The notes: generated by a model not told the origin, from the sequence alone. Positions 19,713 through 31,935 are shown, counted from the stretch's first letter. The stretch: DNA of 64,000 nt from CAMREV01 sp051653965 (GCA_051653965.1 JBOFXG010000008.1:62001-126000), one strand, 5' to 3'. A program made the numbers and translations.

Positions 19713-20180
19713 ATGAGAAAAAATAGTGCACCTAAAAGAAATATATTACCAGACCCAGTTTATAATTCAAGGTTAGTAACAAAAGCCATCAACACAATAA
19801 TGCTTGATGGAAAAAAAGGGTTAGCTCAAAATATTTTATATTCATCATTTGATTTAATTGAAAAGAAAACAGGTGAAAAAGGTATAGATGTATTTAAAAA
19901 AGCGTTAGAAAATATTATTCCTTCTATTGAATTAAGAGTAAGAAGAATAGCAGGATCTAATTATCAAGTGCCAACACCTGTTAGTAAAGAAAGAAGAATT
20001 ACATTAGCATTAAGATGATTAATTCTCTATTCAAGAAACAGAAATGAAAAAACTATGGTTGAAAGACTAGCTGGAGAAATAATTGATGCATCTAAATTAA
20101 CAGGTTCATCAGTTAAGAAAAAAGAAGATACTCATAAAATGGCAGAAGCTAATAAAGCATTTGCACATTTAAGATTTTAA
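19713..20180 (+). CDS. rpsG: Ribosomal protein uS7
   Basis: A 155-residue S7: MRKNSAPKRNILPDPVYNSRLVTKAIN, a GKKGLAQNILY helix, and VGGSNYQVPTPV-like core (RIAGSNYQVPTPVSKERR). The C-terminal EDTHKMAEANKAFAHLRF is conserved. It organises the 16S rRNA 3' head domain. AAGGAG at 19700-19705 overlaps the rpsL stop region. TGA at 20016 is Trp. Confidence 0.97.
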
Positions 20181-20193
20181 ATAGGAAAAAATT

Positions 20194-22269
20194 ATGGCAA
20201 GAAAATATCCATTAGAAAAATTTAGAAATTTTGGAATTATGGCCCATATTGATGCAGGTAAAACTACAACATCTGAAAGAATATTATTTCATGCAGGTAA
20301 AACTCATAAAATAGGAGAAGTTCATGATGGTGGTGCTACTATGGATTGAATGGCTCAAGAAAAAGAACGTGGAATTACAATTACTTCTGCTGCTACTTTT
20401 GTAACATGAAATGACCATCAATTAAATCTAATTGATACTCCAGGTCACGTGGACTTTACTGTTGAAGTTGAAAGATCTTTAAGAGTATTGGATGGAGCAG
20501 TTGCTGTATTAGATGCACAAAATGGTGTTGAACCTCAAACTGAAACAGTTTGAAGACAAGCAACAAGATATGATGTACCTAGAATTGTATTTGTTAATAA
20601 AATGGACAAAACTGGTGCTGATTTCGACATGTGTATTAATTCATTGAAAGATAGATTAGCAGCAAATGTTTCACCAATACAATATCCAATAGGAGCAGAG
20701 TCTCAATTTAAAGGGTTAATTGATATTGTTGAAATGAGAGCAGTAATGTATGATGGTAAAGCAGATGAAAATTATACTATTGAAGAAATTCCAAGTGAAC
20801 TACTAGAAAAAGCTAAGAAACTAAGAGCAGAATTAATTGATAATTGTGTTGAGTATGATGAAGCAATTATGGAAAAATATTTAGATGGTAAAGAGTTATC
20901 TATTGATGAAATCAAAAAATGTATAAGAAAAGGTGTTATTAGCTCAAAATTTTACCCAGTTCTTTGTGGAACAGCTTTTAAAAATAAAGGTGTTAAAACA
21001 TTACTTGATGCAATCGTTGATTACTTACCATCTCCAAATGATGTTCCTCCAATTAAGGCAACAAAATTAGATGGTAGTGAAACCCAAAGAACAAATAGTG
21101 ATGATGAACCATTTGCAGCATTAGCTTTTAAAGTTGCAACAGATCCATTTGTTGGAAAACTAACATTTATTAGAGTTTATTCAGGAGTGCTTCCTAAAGG
21201 ATCTTATGTAATGAATGCATCCAAAGATGAAAAAGAAAGAGTTTCTAGATTAGTTAAAATGCACTCAAACAATAGAGATGAAATTGAAGAAGTAAGAGCT
21301 GGGGATATTTGTGCAGTAATTGGACTTAAAAATACAACTACTGGTGATACATTAACTAGTGAAAAAAATGAAATTATTTTAGAATCAATGACTTTTGCAG
21401 AACCAGTTATTTCATTAGCTGTTGAGCCTAAGTCAAAAGGTGATCAAGAAAAAATGGGTGTAGCTTTATCAAAATTATCTGAAGAAGATCCAACATTTAG
21501 ATCTTTCACCGATGAAGAAACTGGACAAGTAATTATTGCTGGAATGGGTGAACTTCACTTAGAAATTATTGTTGATAGAATGAGAAGAGAATTCAATGTT
21601 GAAACAAATGTTGGTGCACCACAAGTTTCTTATAGAGAAACATTCTTAAAATCTGGAGACAAAGTTGAAGCTAAGTATATCAAACAATCAGGTGGTAAGG
21701 GTCAATATGGTCATGTTGTTATTAACTTTGAACCAAATACAGATAAAGGTTTTGAATTTGTTGATAAAATAGTAGGTGGAAAAATTCCTAAAGAATATAT
21801 TAAACCTGTTAAAAAAGGATTAGAAGATGCATTAAACTCTGGTCCTTTAGCTGGATATCCAGTTATTGACATTAAAGCAACTTTAGTAGATGGTTCATAT
21901 CATGATGTCGATTCATCTGAGATGGCATATCAAATTGCTGCATCAATGTCTTTAAAAGAAGCTGCAAAAATTTGTCATCCGATTCTACTTGAACCAATTA
22001 TGTCGGTAGAAATTACTGTTCCTGATGAATATTTCGGAACAGTAATGGGAGATATTTCTTCTAGAAGAGGAAGTATCGAAGGAAATGAGCAAAGAGGAAA
22101 CGCTCAGGTTATTAAATCTAAAGTACCTTTAAAAGAAATGTTTGGGTATGCAACTGATTTAAGATCAAATACTCAAGGTAGAGCAACTTATATAATGCAG
22201 TTTAGTAATTATGCACAAGCTCCAAAATCAATTACTGAAGAAGTTATTTCTTCTAAAACAAAAAAATAA
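20194..22269 (+). CDS. fusA: Elongation factor G
   Basis: A 691-residue translocase GTPase. G1 reads AHIDAGKTT, switch II region is DTPGHVDFT, and NKMDKTGAD is the G4 motif. Domain IV has the SGGKGQYGHVVI segment, and the C-terminus has GDISSRRGSIEG. It drives translocation of mRNA-tRNA and, with RRF (frr here), ribosome recycling. TGA Trp codons near residues 50-110. It starts 13 nt after rpsG with AGGAAAA as ribosome site. Confidence 0.98.
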
Positions 22270-22309
22270 TATATAATTTAAAAAGCAAAAAATAAAGGAG
22301 AAATTATTT

Positions 22310-23494
22310 ATGGCGAAAGCAAAATTTGATAGATCAAAAGATCACGTTAATATCGGTACTATAGGACATATAGACCATGGTAAAACTACTCTAACTGCTG
22401 CTATTTGTACTTTCCTTGCAAAACAAGGTAAGGCAGAAAAAAAAGATTACGCATCAATTGATAGTGCACCAGAAGAAAAAGCAAGAGGTATTACAATTAA
22501 TACAGCTCATGTTGAATATGAAACAGATAAAAGACATTATGCTCACGTAGATTGTCCAGGACATGCTGATTATGTTAAAAACATGATTACAGGTGCTGCA
22601 CAAATGGATGGTGGTATATTAGTTGTTGCGGCAACTGATGGACCAATGCCACAGACTAGAGAACATATCTTACTTGCAAGACAAGTAGGTGTTCCTAAGT
22701 TAGTAGTATTCTTAAACAAATGTGATATGATGACTGATACTGAAATGCAAGACTTAGTTGAAATGGAAGTTAGAGAATTATTATCTTCATATGGATTTGA
22801 TGGTGATAACACTCCAGTTATTAGAGGGTCAGCATTAAAAGGATTAGAAGGTGATGCAACTTGAGAAGCAAAACTTCAAGAGTTAATGGATGCAGTTGAT
22901 AGCTACATTCCTACTCCTACAAGAGAAAATGACAAACCTTTCTTATTAGCTGTTGAAGATTCAATGACTATTTCTGGTAGAGGTACTGTTGTAACTGGTA
23001 GAGTTGAAAGAGGAACTTTAAAACTTAATGATGAAGTTGAAGTTATTGGAATTAAACCTACTAAAAAATGTGTTGTAACTGGTATGGAAATGTTCAAAAA
23101 AACACTTGATGAAGTAAGAGCTGGTGATAATGCTGGTATCTTATTAAGAGGTGTTAATAGAGAAGATATTATTAGAGGACAAGTATTAGCTAAACCAGGT
23201 TCAATTACTCCTCATATTAAATTCTCAGCTCAAATCTATTGTCTTAAAAAAGAAGAAGGTGGAAGACATACTCCATTCTTTAAAGGATATAGACCTCAAT
23301 TCTACTTCAGAACAACTGATGTAACAGGTTCAATTGAATTAAAAGATGGTGTTGAAATGATCACTCCTGGTGATAACACTGAAATCATTGTTGAATTAAT
23401 TTACCCAATAGCTGTTGAAGAAGGTTCTAAATTCTCTATTAGAGAAGGTGGAAGAACAGTTGGTGCAGGTACAGTAACTAAAATAATAAAATAA
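22310..23494 (+). CDS. tuf: Elongation factor Tu
   Basis: A 394-residue EF-Tu. Motifs: GHIDHGKTT (G1), RGITINTAHVEYET (effector), DCPGHADYVKNMITGAAQMD (G3), NKCDM (G4), and GRGTVVTGRVERG in domain 2. It brings aminoacyl-tRNA to the ribosome. It is the last gene of the str operon and has a strong AAAGGAG site; a hairpin follows. The nucleotide exchange factor EF-Ts is encoded at 4638-5519. Confidence 0.98.
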
Positions 23495-23525
23495 AATTAT
23501 TAATAATAATTTTATTTTTTATTTT
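23493..23525 (+). terminator. Terminator after tuf
   Basis: AAAATTATTA / TAATAATTTT type stem followed by ATTTTTT; near-perfect but AT-only. Confidence 0.6.
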
Positions 23526-23548
23526 ATAATTACAAAAGTGAGGTTTTA

Positions 23549-24508
23549 ATGAAAAATTTTTATTGACAAAAAAATATGACAAATTTAAAGATGAAAGTAA
23601 GATTTAGTAAATCTGTTTTTAAATTAGTAAATATTCAATTTATTCAATCAAAATTTAGTTTCATGTTCTCATTTATTTTTTCTCTTGTTTTAATTTTTGG
23701 ACTAGGATATATGAATATCTATGGCTTTGGATTAATTGATTTTGGTGCAGCATTTATGAATGTATTAGTTGGAATAATGACATTCCAAATATTACAAACA
23801 GGAATTCAAATTTTACCAGAAGCAATCATAGAATTTAAGCAATCAGTTATTTTAAAAAGAATTGGTTCTACGCCAATTAAAGCAATTGATTTCATTTTAA
23901 TTATGATGTCTTATTATTTTTCTGTAATTTTTGTACAATTTTGATGAATTGTAATATGAACAACATTAGCATTTGGATTTTTAGAATTTGGCACTGGTAT
24001 TCCAGGTAGCACAGATAAAATTTTAGGAATGGATCTTTTATGAAGGGGAAATGTTGATTGATTTAGTTTTTTTATTACTTCAATGTATACTTCAGTTTTA
24101 GCAATTGTTGTAGGGTTATTTATTGCTTCAGTTTCTAAAAGTTCAATTCACTCTCAAGTAATTGGTGGAATTACATTCTTTGTAACAATGTTCTTATCTG
24201 GAAACTTTATTTCAATTCAAACAATTGATTCAATGGGTGCGATGAAATATATTTCAATGATAACCCCATTTAGGTCAGTAAATAATTTAACTTATATTTC
24301 ATGAAATTCACAAGATATGTTTGCAGTATTTCAACCTTGAAAAGATGCAATATTTCCATCTTTTGTTATTAATAACGATCCAACTATTCCCCCAGAAAAC
24401 TACACTATTGATTCATGATTTATTTGATATTCATGAATTATGCCTGTCGTTATAATATTTGGATTAATTACACTATCTTCAAAATTCTTTAAATGAAGTA
24501 AGAGGTAA
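23549..24508 (+). CDS. ABC-2 type transporter permease
   Basis: A 319-residue membrane protein with six hydrophobic segments. The order of segments, the cytosolic EFKQSVILKRIGSTPI connector (a typical ABC-2 coupling loop) and the conserved SGNFISIQTI / SMITPFRSVNNLTYI region fit the ABC-2 permease family. It is followed two bases later by its ATPase, so both make one exporter. Substrate unknown; drugs, lipids or peptides are possible. Many TGA Trp codons. Probably read from its own promoter after the tuf terminator. Confidence 0.75.
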
Positions 24509-24510
24509 TT

Positions 24511-25323
24511 ATGGCTAAAATAAGAGATCAATATAAATTTGATATATCTTTAGGTATGTCTGAAGATAAAACAAATGCTCCTTTTATAATAGATTATGAT
24601 CCACCAAAAGGCGAAAATAAATTAATTGAATTTAAAAATATTACAAAAGAATTCAATACTAACAAAAATAAATTTATAGCTGTAGATAATTTATCATTTT
24701 CACTATATAATAATGAAAATGTTGCATTATTAGGAGCTAATGGAGCTGGAAAAACTACAATCGTAGAAATGATGATTGGTTTAAATTCTCAAACAAGTGG
24801 AGATATATTATACTTATATGATTATGAATATAATTTCCAAGAAGCTATTGGAATTCAATTTCAAGATTCATCTTACCCAATTGGCTTAAATGTTTCAAAT
24901 ATAATAGACTTTATGATTGATGTTTATAATATTGATATTACAAAAGATGAAATTATTTCTGTTGTTACATCATTTGGTTTACTTGAATTTTTAAATAAAC
25001 CTGCAAAGTCTCTTTCTGGCGGGCAACAACAAAGATTTAACATATTACTTGCTTTATTACATAAACCAAAAATTGTATTCCTTGATGAATTATCAACAGG
25101 TCTTGATATTCATATTAAAAATCAAATTAGATTTTTTGTTAAAAATTATTGTGAGAAATTTAAGATTAATATAATTCTTGTTTCTCATGACATTGAAGAA
25201 ATTGAAAATATTACAGATAGAATAATGATTCTTCAAAATGGTAAACTTAAAGTTGATATTAATAAAAATAAAATAAATAAATATGCAAAATCTTTGAATG
25301 ATTTAATTAATAAATATATATAA
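24511..25323 (+). CDS. ABC transporter ATP-binding protein (ABC-2 type partner)
   Basis: A 270-residue ATPase: Walker A LGANGAGKTT near 82, Q-loop region GIQFQDSSYPI, signature SLSGGQQQR, Walker B IVFLDELSTGLD, and the H-loop LVSHDIEE. The first 35-40 residues are an extension before the ABC core (KIRDQYKFDISLGMSEDK). The fold is certain; export of an unknown substrate is inferred from pairing with the permease at 23549-24508. The terminator shared with the lipoprotein at 25345-28791 follows. Confidence 0.9.
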   Translation: MAKIRDQYKFDISLGMSEDKTNAPFIIDYDPPKGENKLIEFKNITKEFNTNKNKFIAVDNLSFSLYNNENVALLGANGAGKTTIVEMMIGLNSQTSGDILYLYDYEYNFQEAIGIQFQDSSYPIGLNVSNIIDFMIDVYNIDITKDEIISVVTSFGLLEFLNKPAKSLSGGQQQRFNILLALLHKPKIVFLDELSTGLDIHIKNQIRFFVKNYCEKFKINIILVSHDIEEIENITDRIMILQNGKLKVDINKNKINKYAKSLNDLINKYI

Positions 25324-25355
25324 AAAAATAAGGAATTAATATCCTTATTTTTTGT
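25324..25355. terminator. Shared bidirectional terminator
   Basis: AAATAAGGA / TCCTTATTT stem with A and T tracts on both sides, between the convergent ABC ATPase and the big lipoprotein. Confidence 0.75.
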
Positions 25356-28300
25356 CTTTTTCAACAACTCAATTTGGAGCTAAAGCAGTTTCTGCATTTA
25401 AATCAAATACATTGAATTTATTATTTGAAGTTGTTTCATTTAAAACAATGTTTTTATATTTATCATTCATTGCAGTTGTAATTAATAAATTAAATACAAT
25501 ATCTGAACCTTGTTCACTAAGAAATGTAATGAAGTCTTTATTTACATCATTATAGTTAATTTGCTTAGCATAAGCACCATAAAAATTTACTGTACCTGTA
25601 TCAGGTAATATTTGTTCAGAAACATAGTTTTCAAATTTTTGGAATGCTTCTACAGGAACAGTTGTTGGTTCATTAATTTGTTTAATGAATTCTTCTTTCT
25701 TTAAAGCAATTGTAGTTGCTTTATTTATCGCATCAATATCAAAGCTTCCACCTAATTCTTTACTAATATTGTTAGCTAATGTTTCTATATCACTTATGAA
25801 TTTAATTTCTTCAATGTGAGCAATTAATTCAGCTCTTGTACCATATTGGTATAAAACACCTTTTGAAGTTGATGCAATATTTGCACCATCTCTTTGGCTA
25901 TTAAATAATTTTTCAGTCACAATTGAAGGCAATGAATTTTTTTCTAATGATTGTAAACCTACATAACCTATCATTTCATTTCCACTATTAGAAGTCTTCA
26001 TTACATTATAATGATTGCTTTGTGTTCCATATGTAGAATTAGTATATAAGTTATCTCCATCGATATCTTCAGTTGCATTTGAAGGCATTAATGTTCCAGA
26101 GTTTGAAAAGTATTTTGAAGCATAATTGTTATTATCACTAACACTCATTCTATTAACATTTAGTAAAGCTTGAGAAGTAATTGTTCTATTATCACTTTCA
26201 AGTTTACCATTTAAACCATCTGATCAAACAAAATAGAAGTCTCTACCATATATAACTTGATCTCTTAAAGATTCCATAAATATATCACCAATTTTTCCAT
26301 CGTTATTAGTATCACTTAATAAATAATTAACTGTTGAAGCTAATAAGAAAGCATCAAACATTTTTGTATAAATATCACTTTTATTAATGCTAAAAGAATT
26401 ATTATATATTTGTCTTTTATATGAAGTTAATTGAGATGATGTTAAAACTGCATTATTTGATAAAGCATTTGTATTGTATCTAGTTCAATCAATAAATTTA
26501 TTTCCGCTTTTATTATTAAAATCTTGACCATAATAAATATTTACTAATTGATTATTTAATGAATTAAGATTTGATGATGGAGTCCCTTTAAAATTTAAAA
26601 AGCTTGATGCTTCTGTTGGATTAACTCCAAAATAAGAATTTACAATTTTTCCTAGTACTTCTGATCTAATTCTATCTCCAAATATAGAACCATTATTTTT
26701 CATATAATCATAAATTGATAAATTTAAATAAAAATCATTTGAATAAATCATTTGACTAAACCTGAATGTTTTATCAGTTGATGCTAATGGTTTTATTGCT
26801 AAATCTATAATGTATGATTTCATTGCTCTTAAGTAATCTTCTCTATATGACGTAGAACCATAAGTAGGTTTTATTTCTTTATATAAATTTGTTATATTAT
26901 AGAAACCAGTTGATGTATTTTGATTATAGATTCAAGGAGATGCTAATCCATTATTTTTTGCATTTGCAGAAAAATTAGAAGAGTAGGGTTCTTTAGTTGA
27001 TCTAAGTTTATTTTGAACATTTATATTTTTATCATAATTTTTTATATTGAATAAATAATCAGACATTGCAATATAAAAGTTTTTAGAAGGTTGTGATCCT
27101 GTAGTAATATAGTTATCACTAAAATATTTTGTAATTAATGTTTGCATTGACGTATCTGCAAATAATTCTTTTAAAATAAATTCTTTATTATCAGTAAAAT
27201 ATGTTTTAAGTTCACTTTGCAAATTAATAGATATATTACTATTACCAGCAAAATTTGTTAAATTTCTTTCACTTAAAAGGTGTCTATAAATTATTACATC
27301 ACCATATTTTTGGTTTGCTTCTTTAACATTTGCAATTGATTCAATATGTTTATAACCATCAATTGCAATTGCATGAACCCCTGCTTCATTTCTTAACATC
27401 ATAAAGTTTGACAAAAATGCATCAGCAATTTTGAATGCATCAGAAGAATATAAATCTTTTCCTCTTAAGCTTGTAATATCTCCAAATTGATTAATAATTT
27501 TATCAACCATTGCTGCTGGAATTCTAGCATGGTTTGTATTTGTAAATGGAGTAGAACTAATAAATTGTTTAGTAATATTATCCAATACACTTGTAGCATT
27601 ATTTAAATTTCTTGTATTTGATGCAGATATAAACTGATTACCAGGTGTTTGAAATTTATTATAGTAAAGAGATAATGCAGCCATTGCAAATTCAGGGAAA
27701 AGTGTTTCATATATATTTGAAGCTTTAGCTAATATATATGTTGAACCATCTTCTGTATGATTTTGAGGAACATCAATAAGCCCAGCATTATTTGTAACTC
27801 CAGCTATTGTTGGGAGAATATAGTTATTTGTTTTTTGTGAATCTTCAACAAAGTTATTAAATTTTTCAATACTTGAGAATGTTTCATTATCAGAACTTTC
27901 AGAAAAGTATGGGAAAGAATAGTTTCCAGCTAGATCAGTATTTCTATTTGATAATGTATTTTCACCACTACCTTCTGGAGGAGTTTCTTCTGGAGGAGGT
28001 GTAGGAGTAATGTTTGAATTATAAATACTATTAATACCACCTTGTGGAGTACCATATTTTCATAATGACATATTTACAATCATTGGTTTTTCAAATTCTA
28101 ATCATTTTTTAAAAACGAACTCTTGTATAGGAGCATAAAGTTCATTTTCTAATTGATTTTCACCTTCTCAAGCAAAAGATCACCCTGGTGTATTAAGTGC
28201 ATTCATTAAATCTGAAAGCTGAGGAGTTTTAATAGTTGTTATTCCATTTTTAACTTTAACAAGAGATTTTTCAAATATTTTATCAGTCAAATATGTTAAA

Positions 28301-28791
28301 GCTCATGTATTTTTTTTGATAGCAATAAAAGAATCTTTAGTACCACCATTTGGATCTAAATTTGTATCTTGAAATTCCTCTTCTCATTTTGAGGGATTAC
28401 TTTTTTGAAGTTGTTCTTCAGCTTGTTTAAGATTTTCATCAATTTCTTTATTTTGATTTTTTAAGTCTCTAGCAAATGTGGCATTTTCTTTTGCAATTAC
28501 TTCAATTGTTTTGTAAAAAATATCTCCTATTTTACCTTCAATATTTTTTTTCATTGAAGATTCATTAAATAGTGAATCTTCAGCTACTTCTTGAAGTGTA
28601 ACTGAAATATTATCTGATCCTGTTTTACCGTTATCAGCAAATAAATTTCCAGCACCTTTATCTATCCTGGTTTCATCATCTTTTTTTGTTGCACTACATG
28701 ATACCAAAAGTAATGCAGTTGAAGAAAAAATCGATAATAAACCTATAGAGATAGTTGTTAGAAAAAGAGCTTTTGACTTTCTTATTTTCAT
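25345..28791 (-). CDS. Very large surface lipoprotein, function unknown
   Basis: One 1148-residue frame when TGA is Trp. It starts with MKIRKSKALFLTTIS and ends the signal peptide in LLVSC, so Cys32 should be lipidated and the protein anchored outside. A short Pro/Glu-rich linker (TPTPPPEETPPEGSG) lies near residues 260-275, after which comes a long region rich in Asn, Ser and Tyr with no recognised domain. AGGAG and a reverse TATAAT (28823-28828) precede the start. It is likely an adhesin-like or surface-exposed protein, as is common for big mollicute lipoproteins, but nothing directly shows this. Convergent with the ABC exporter. Confidence 0.85.
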
Positions 28792-28822
28792 ATATATTTT
28801 CTCCTAAAAATTACATAGTATT

Positions 28823-28828
28823 ATTATA
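28823..28828 (-). promoter_or_regulatory. Putative -10 box for the large lipoprotein
   Basis: TATAAT on the minus strand, 31 nt upstream of the ATG at 28791. Confidence 0.45.
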
Positions 28829-28905
28829 ATATTTTATTTCAAAAAACACATAAAAAAAATAAATTAATTATTAAAAATAAAATATGTATATTTTTTTATT
28901 TAAAA

Positions 28906-28911
28906 TATAAT
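28906..28911 (+). promoter_or_regulatory. Putative -10 box for the suf operon
   Basis: TATAAT 39 nt before sufC. No binding site for an Fe-S regulator was recognised. Confidence 0.45.
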
Positions 28912-28950
28912 AAATAAAGTATAAAGTTGCAATTAAGAATAAGAGTATAA

Positions 28951-29673
28951 ATGACAAAAATTGAAATAAATAATTTATCAATTTCGATAAATGAAAAAAT
29001 GATCTTGAGAGATATAAATATCAAAGTAAATAAGGGCGATGTGATTGCTATTGTTGGGCCTAACGGAAATGGAAAATCAACACTTTTAAAAAGTATAATG
29101 AACCATTATAGTGTTAATAAAGAAAGTGGAGATATTTTAATTAATGGTGAAAGCACAAATGAAATGGAACCTAATGAAATTATGAAAAAAGGTCTATTTT
29201 TTGCTCCACAAAATTCTGAAGAAATACCTGGTGTTTTAATGATTGATTTTTTAAAAGCAATTGTTAATGCTAATCGAGAAACTCCTATAAAAATGGCAGA
29301 ATTATTTAGAAAAATTGAAACAATATTAGAAGACTTAAATTTAGATAGATCCATTCTAAAAAGATTTGTAAATCATGGTTTTTCTGGAGGAGAAAAAAAG
29401 AAGTCAGAAATTCTTCAAATGAAATTATTAAATCCTGAATGTATTTTATTGGATGAAATTGATTCAGGATTAGATGTTGATTCAATTAAACTTGTAATAA
29501 ATGAACTTAAAAAAATTATTAATCATGAAAAATCATTAATAATAGTTAGTCACCAACAAAAAATTTTTGATGTTATCAAACCTAATAAAGTAATTGTAAT
29601 TATGGATGGAAAAATAATTAGAGAAGGAGACTACTCTCTTCTACAGAAAATTAATAATGAAGGTTATGAATGA
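28951..29673 (+). CDS. sufC: Fe-S cluster assembly ATPase SufC
   Basis: A 240-residue ABC-type ATPase: Walker A VGPNGNGKSTLL, FFAPQNSEEIPGV (the SufC form of the Q-loop), FSGGEKKKSEILQM signature and LLDEIDSGLDVDS Walker B. In SUF, SufC drives the SufBCD scaffold where clusters form. First of five tightly packed genes, overlapping sufD by 4 nt (ATGA), so they are likely one transcript with balanced translation. Confidence 0.95.
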   Translation: MTKIEINNLSISINEKMILRDINIKVNKGDVIAIVGPNGNGKSTLLKSIMNHYSVNKESGDILINGESTNEMEPNEIMKKGLFFAPQNSEEIPGVLMIDFLKAIVNANRETPIKMAELFRKIETILEDLNLDRSILKRFVNHGFSGGEKKKSEILQMKLLNPECILLDEIDSGLDVDSIKLVINELKKIINHEKSLIIVSHQQKIFDVIKPNKVIVIMDGKIIREGDYSLLQKINNEGYE

Positions 29674-30266
29674 CTAAATTTATAATTGAAAATAATAAAT
29701 TCTCAAGAACTATTGATATATCTTCAAATACTAAAGAAAAAATATCAATTGTTGATATAAATGATAGTGATATTATTATGGATATAATAATTAATGTATT
29801 TGAAAATTCAAGTGCAATATTAAATCTAGCAAGTTTTTCAGAATCAACAAATAAAAACTACAATATTATTGTCAATCATTTCTCAAGTAATAGTTATAGT
29901 GAATGTAATGTTTTTGGTGTTTCTAAAAATGGTTCAAATATTAAATTTAATTTAACTGCAAAGATTGATGATTTATCAATATCAAATAAATGTAAACAAT
30001 CAATCAGTGGCATATTATTAACAAATGATTCTTCAATTATTGGGGCTCCTAATTTAATAATTAATACAAATAGTATTAAAGCAGAACACTCACTTTCTAT
30101 AGGAAAAATAAATCAAAATAAATTATTTTATTTAATGTCAAAAGGACTAAATAAAAAGGATGCACTTTATCTTTTAATAATGGGTTATTTTAATAGCTGT
30201 TTAAAAAATTTAAAAAATGAAAATTTTAAAGAAAAAATTGAAAGCAAAATAAAAGGTAAATTATAA
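29670..30266 (+). CDS. sufD: Short SufD-like scaffold subunit
   Basis: Only 198 residues where typical SufD has about 400. The C-terminal half matches SufB/SufD: KAEHSLSIGKINQNKLFYLMSKG and KKDALYLLIMGYF correspond to the HxxxxGxxxxxxLFYLxSRG region and the closing helix. The N-terminal part looks like a short stretch of beta-helix. No frameshift or nearby extra domain was seen, so this is a compact SufD rather than a broken one. It should dimerise with SufB. The start overlaps sufC, and its stop overlaps sufS by one base. Confidence 0.75.
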   Translation: MTKFIIENNKFSRTIDISSNTKEKISIVDINDSDIIMDIIINVFENSSAILNLASFSESTNKNYNIIVNHFSSNSYSECNVFGVSKNGSNIKFNLTAKIDDLSISNKCKQSISGILLTNDSSIIGAPNLIINTNSIKAEHSLSIGKINQNKLFYLMSKGLNKKDALYLLIMGYFNSCLKNLKNENFKEKIESKIKGKL

Positions 30267-31471
30267 TGAAAAACTTAAAAAAAGACTTCCCCTGATTTGA
30301 AGCAAATGAAGACCTAACTTATTTAGATAGTGGAGCAACTTCATTGAAACCTAAATGTGTAATTGATTTTGTTAATAAATATATGATAAAAGAATCATAT
30401 AATTCACATAATACAGATTCAAAATATACATATTCAACTACAAAAGTAATTTATGAAACTAAAGAAAAATTAGCAAATTATTTAGGAACTAAATCTGATA
30501 ATATTATTTTCACTCCAGGCGCAACATATTCATTAAATATGGTATCTCAAGGAATAAAACATATTTTAAATGAAGGTGATGAAATATTGTTAAATACATT
30601 AGAACATGCATCAAATATTTTACCTTGATTTGAAATTGCAAAAGAAAAATCTTTAACTATTAAATATATAGAAACAAAAGATGTTTTTTTAACAGAAGAA
30701 GAAATAATAAATTCTATTTCTCCAAAAACAAAATTAATTTCATTTGCAAATGGAACTAATTTAATTGGTGCTTCATTAAATGCTGAAAAGATTTCAATTA
30801 AAATAAAAGAAAAAAATCCCAATACAATTATTTGTATTGATGGAACTCAATATGTTCCTTTAAATAAGATGGATTTAAGAAATTCAAAAATTGATTTTTT
30901 AGCTTGCTCTGGTCATAAAATGTGTGCACCAACAGGAATTGGATTACTTTATTTAAATGATGAAATGAAAAAACATCTTAAACCAACAATATATGGTGGT
31001 GGAATGAACAAAAATATTAGTAAAGACTCATATTCACAAATGGATAATTTAGAAAAATATGAAGCAGGTACATTAAATATTTTAGGAATATATGGATGGA
31101 ATGCTGCATTAGATTATTTAAACAATTTAGATTTAAAAGAAGTTAAAAATAATTTAATTGAAATTAAAAAATATTTAGATAAAGAAATAAATAAAATACC
31201 TGGTTTTTCAGTTATAAATGACAATGTAAATTCATACGTAACTATCTTTAAACATGAAACTTTATTTAGTCAAGATTTAGCTGGATATTTAGGTCAAAAT
31301 GGAATAATAGTTAGATCAGGTTTTTCATGCGCAAAACTTGCTTACTACAATACAAAATATGATCAATTTGTTAGAGTTTCTTTATATGTTTATTCAGACT
31401 ATGAAGATGTTGATAAATTGATAACAATTTTAAAAAAATATAAAAAAGGTGATGAAATTAATTGAGTTTAA
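30266..31471 (+). CDS. sufS: Cysteine desulfurase SufS
   Basis: A 401-residue PLP enzyme of the SufS group: YLDSGATSLKP near the start, the Lys218 Schiff-base lysine in CSGHKM, THEAS-like region (LEHASNILPW) and the active Cys355 in RSGFSCAKLA. It takes sulfur from cysteine and passes it to SufU as a persulfide. Two TGA Trp codons near residues 10 and 121 and another close to the end. Start overlaps the sufD stop (TAATG). Confidence 0.95.
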
Positions 31472-31496
31472 ACTTATTAATTTTTTAGTGGTAATT

Positions 31497-31931
31497 ATGG
31501 ATTACAAAAACAATTCAAATATTCAAAGGGCAATAATTATTGATAATTATGAAAACCCTGATAAAAAAACAAAAGATGATTTTATAAATGAGGAATATAA
31601 ATCATACAATTTTTCTTCGGAATCTTGTATTGATAATCTAACATTATTTTTAAAAATTAATGATAATAAAATTGTAGATTGCTTATTTAATGGGGTTGGT
31701 TGTGCAGTAAGTTCTGCAGCTTCAAATATTATGTGTAATTTATTAATAAATAAAACAATAGAACAAGCTTTTTCAATAATAGATAACTATGAAAAAATGC
31801 TTGCAAATGAAAAATATGATGAAGATATTATAAAAGAACTTAATGTTTTCTCAAATATACACAATCAACCAAATAGAATAAAATGCGCAAAAATATGTTC
31901 TGAATCAATTAAAAGAATTTTAAAAGGATAA
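31497..31931 (+). CDS. sufU: Zinc-dependent sulfur acceptor SufU
   Basis: A 144-residue protein with the zinc and persulfide residues C44 and D46 (SESCIDN), C69 (GVGCAVS) and C130 (IKCAKIC). Spacing 25 and 61 is almost the same as the zinc site of B. subtilis SufU. SufU accepts sulfur from SufS for the SufBCD scaffold. ATG 31497 is chosen as the family N-terminus; the 26-nt gap to sufS holds a weak GTGG site. Confidence 0.9.
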   Translation: MDYKNNSNIQRAIIIDNYENPDKKTKDDFINEEYKSYNFSSESCIDNLTLFLKINDNKIVDCLFNGVGCAVSSAASNIMCNLLINKTIEQAFSIIDNYEKMLANEKYDEDIIKELNVFSNIHNQPNRIKCAKICSESIKRILKG

Positions 31932-31935
31932 AAAT

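Noticed and set aside
29670..30266. sufD as a truncated pseudogene
   Set aside because: Frame, overlaps with neighbours and the C-terminal contact motif are intact; no leftover sequence of a longer gene is visible.
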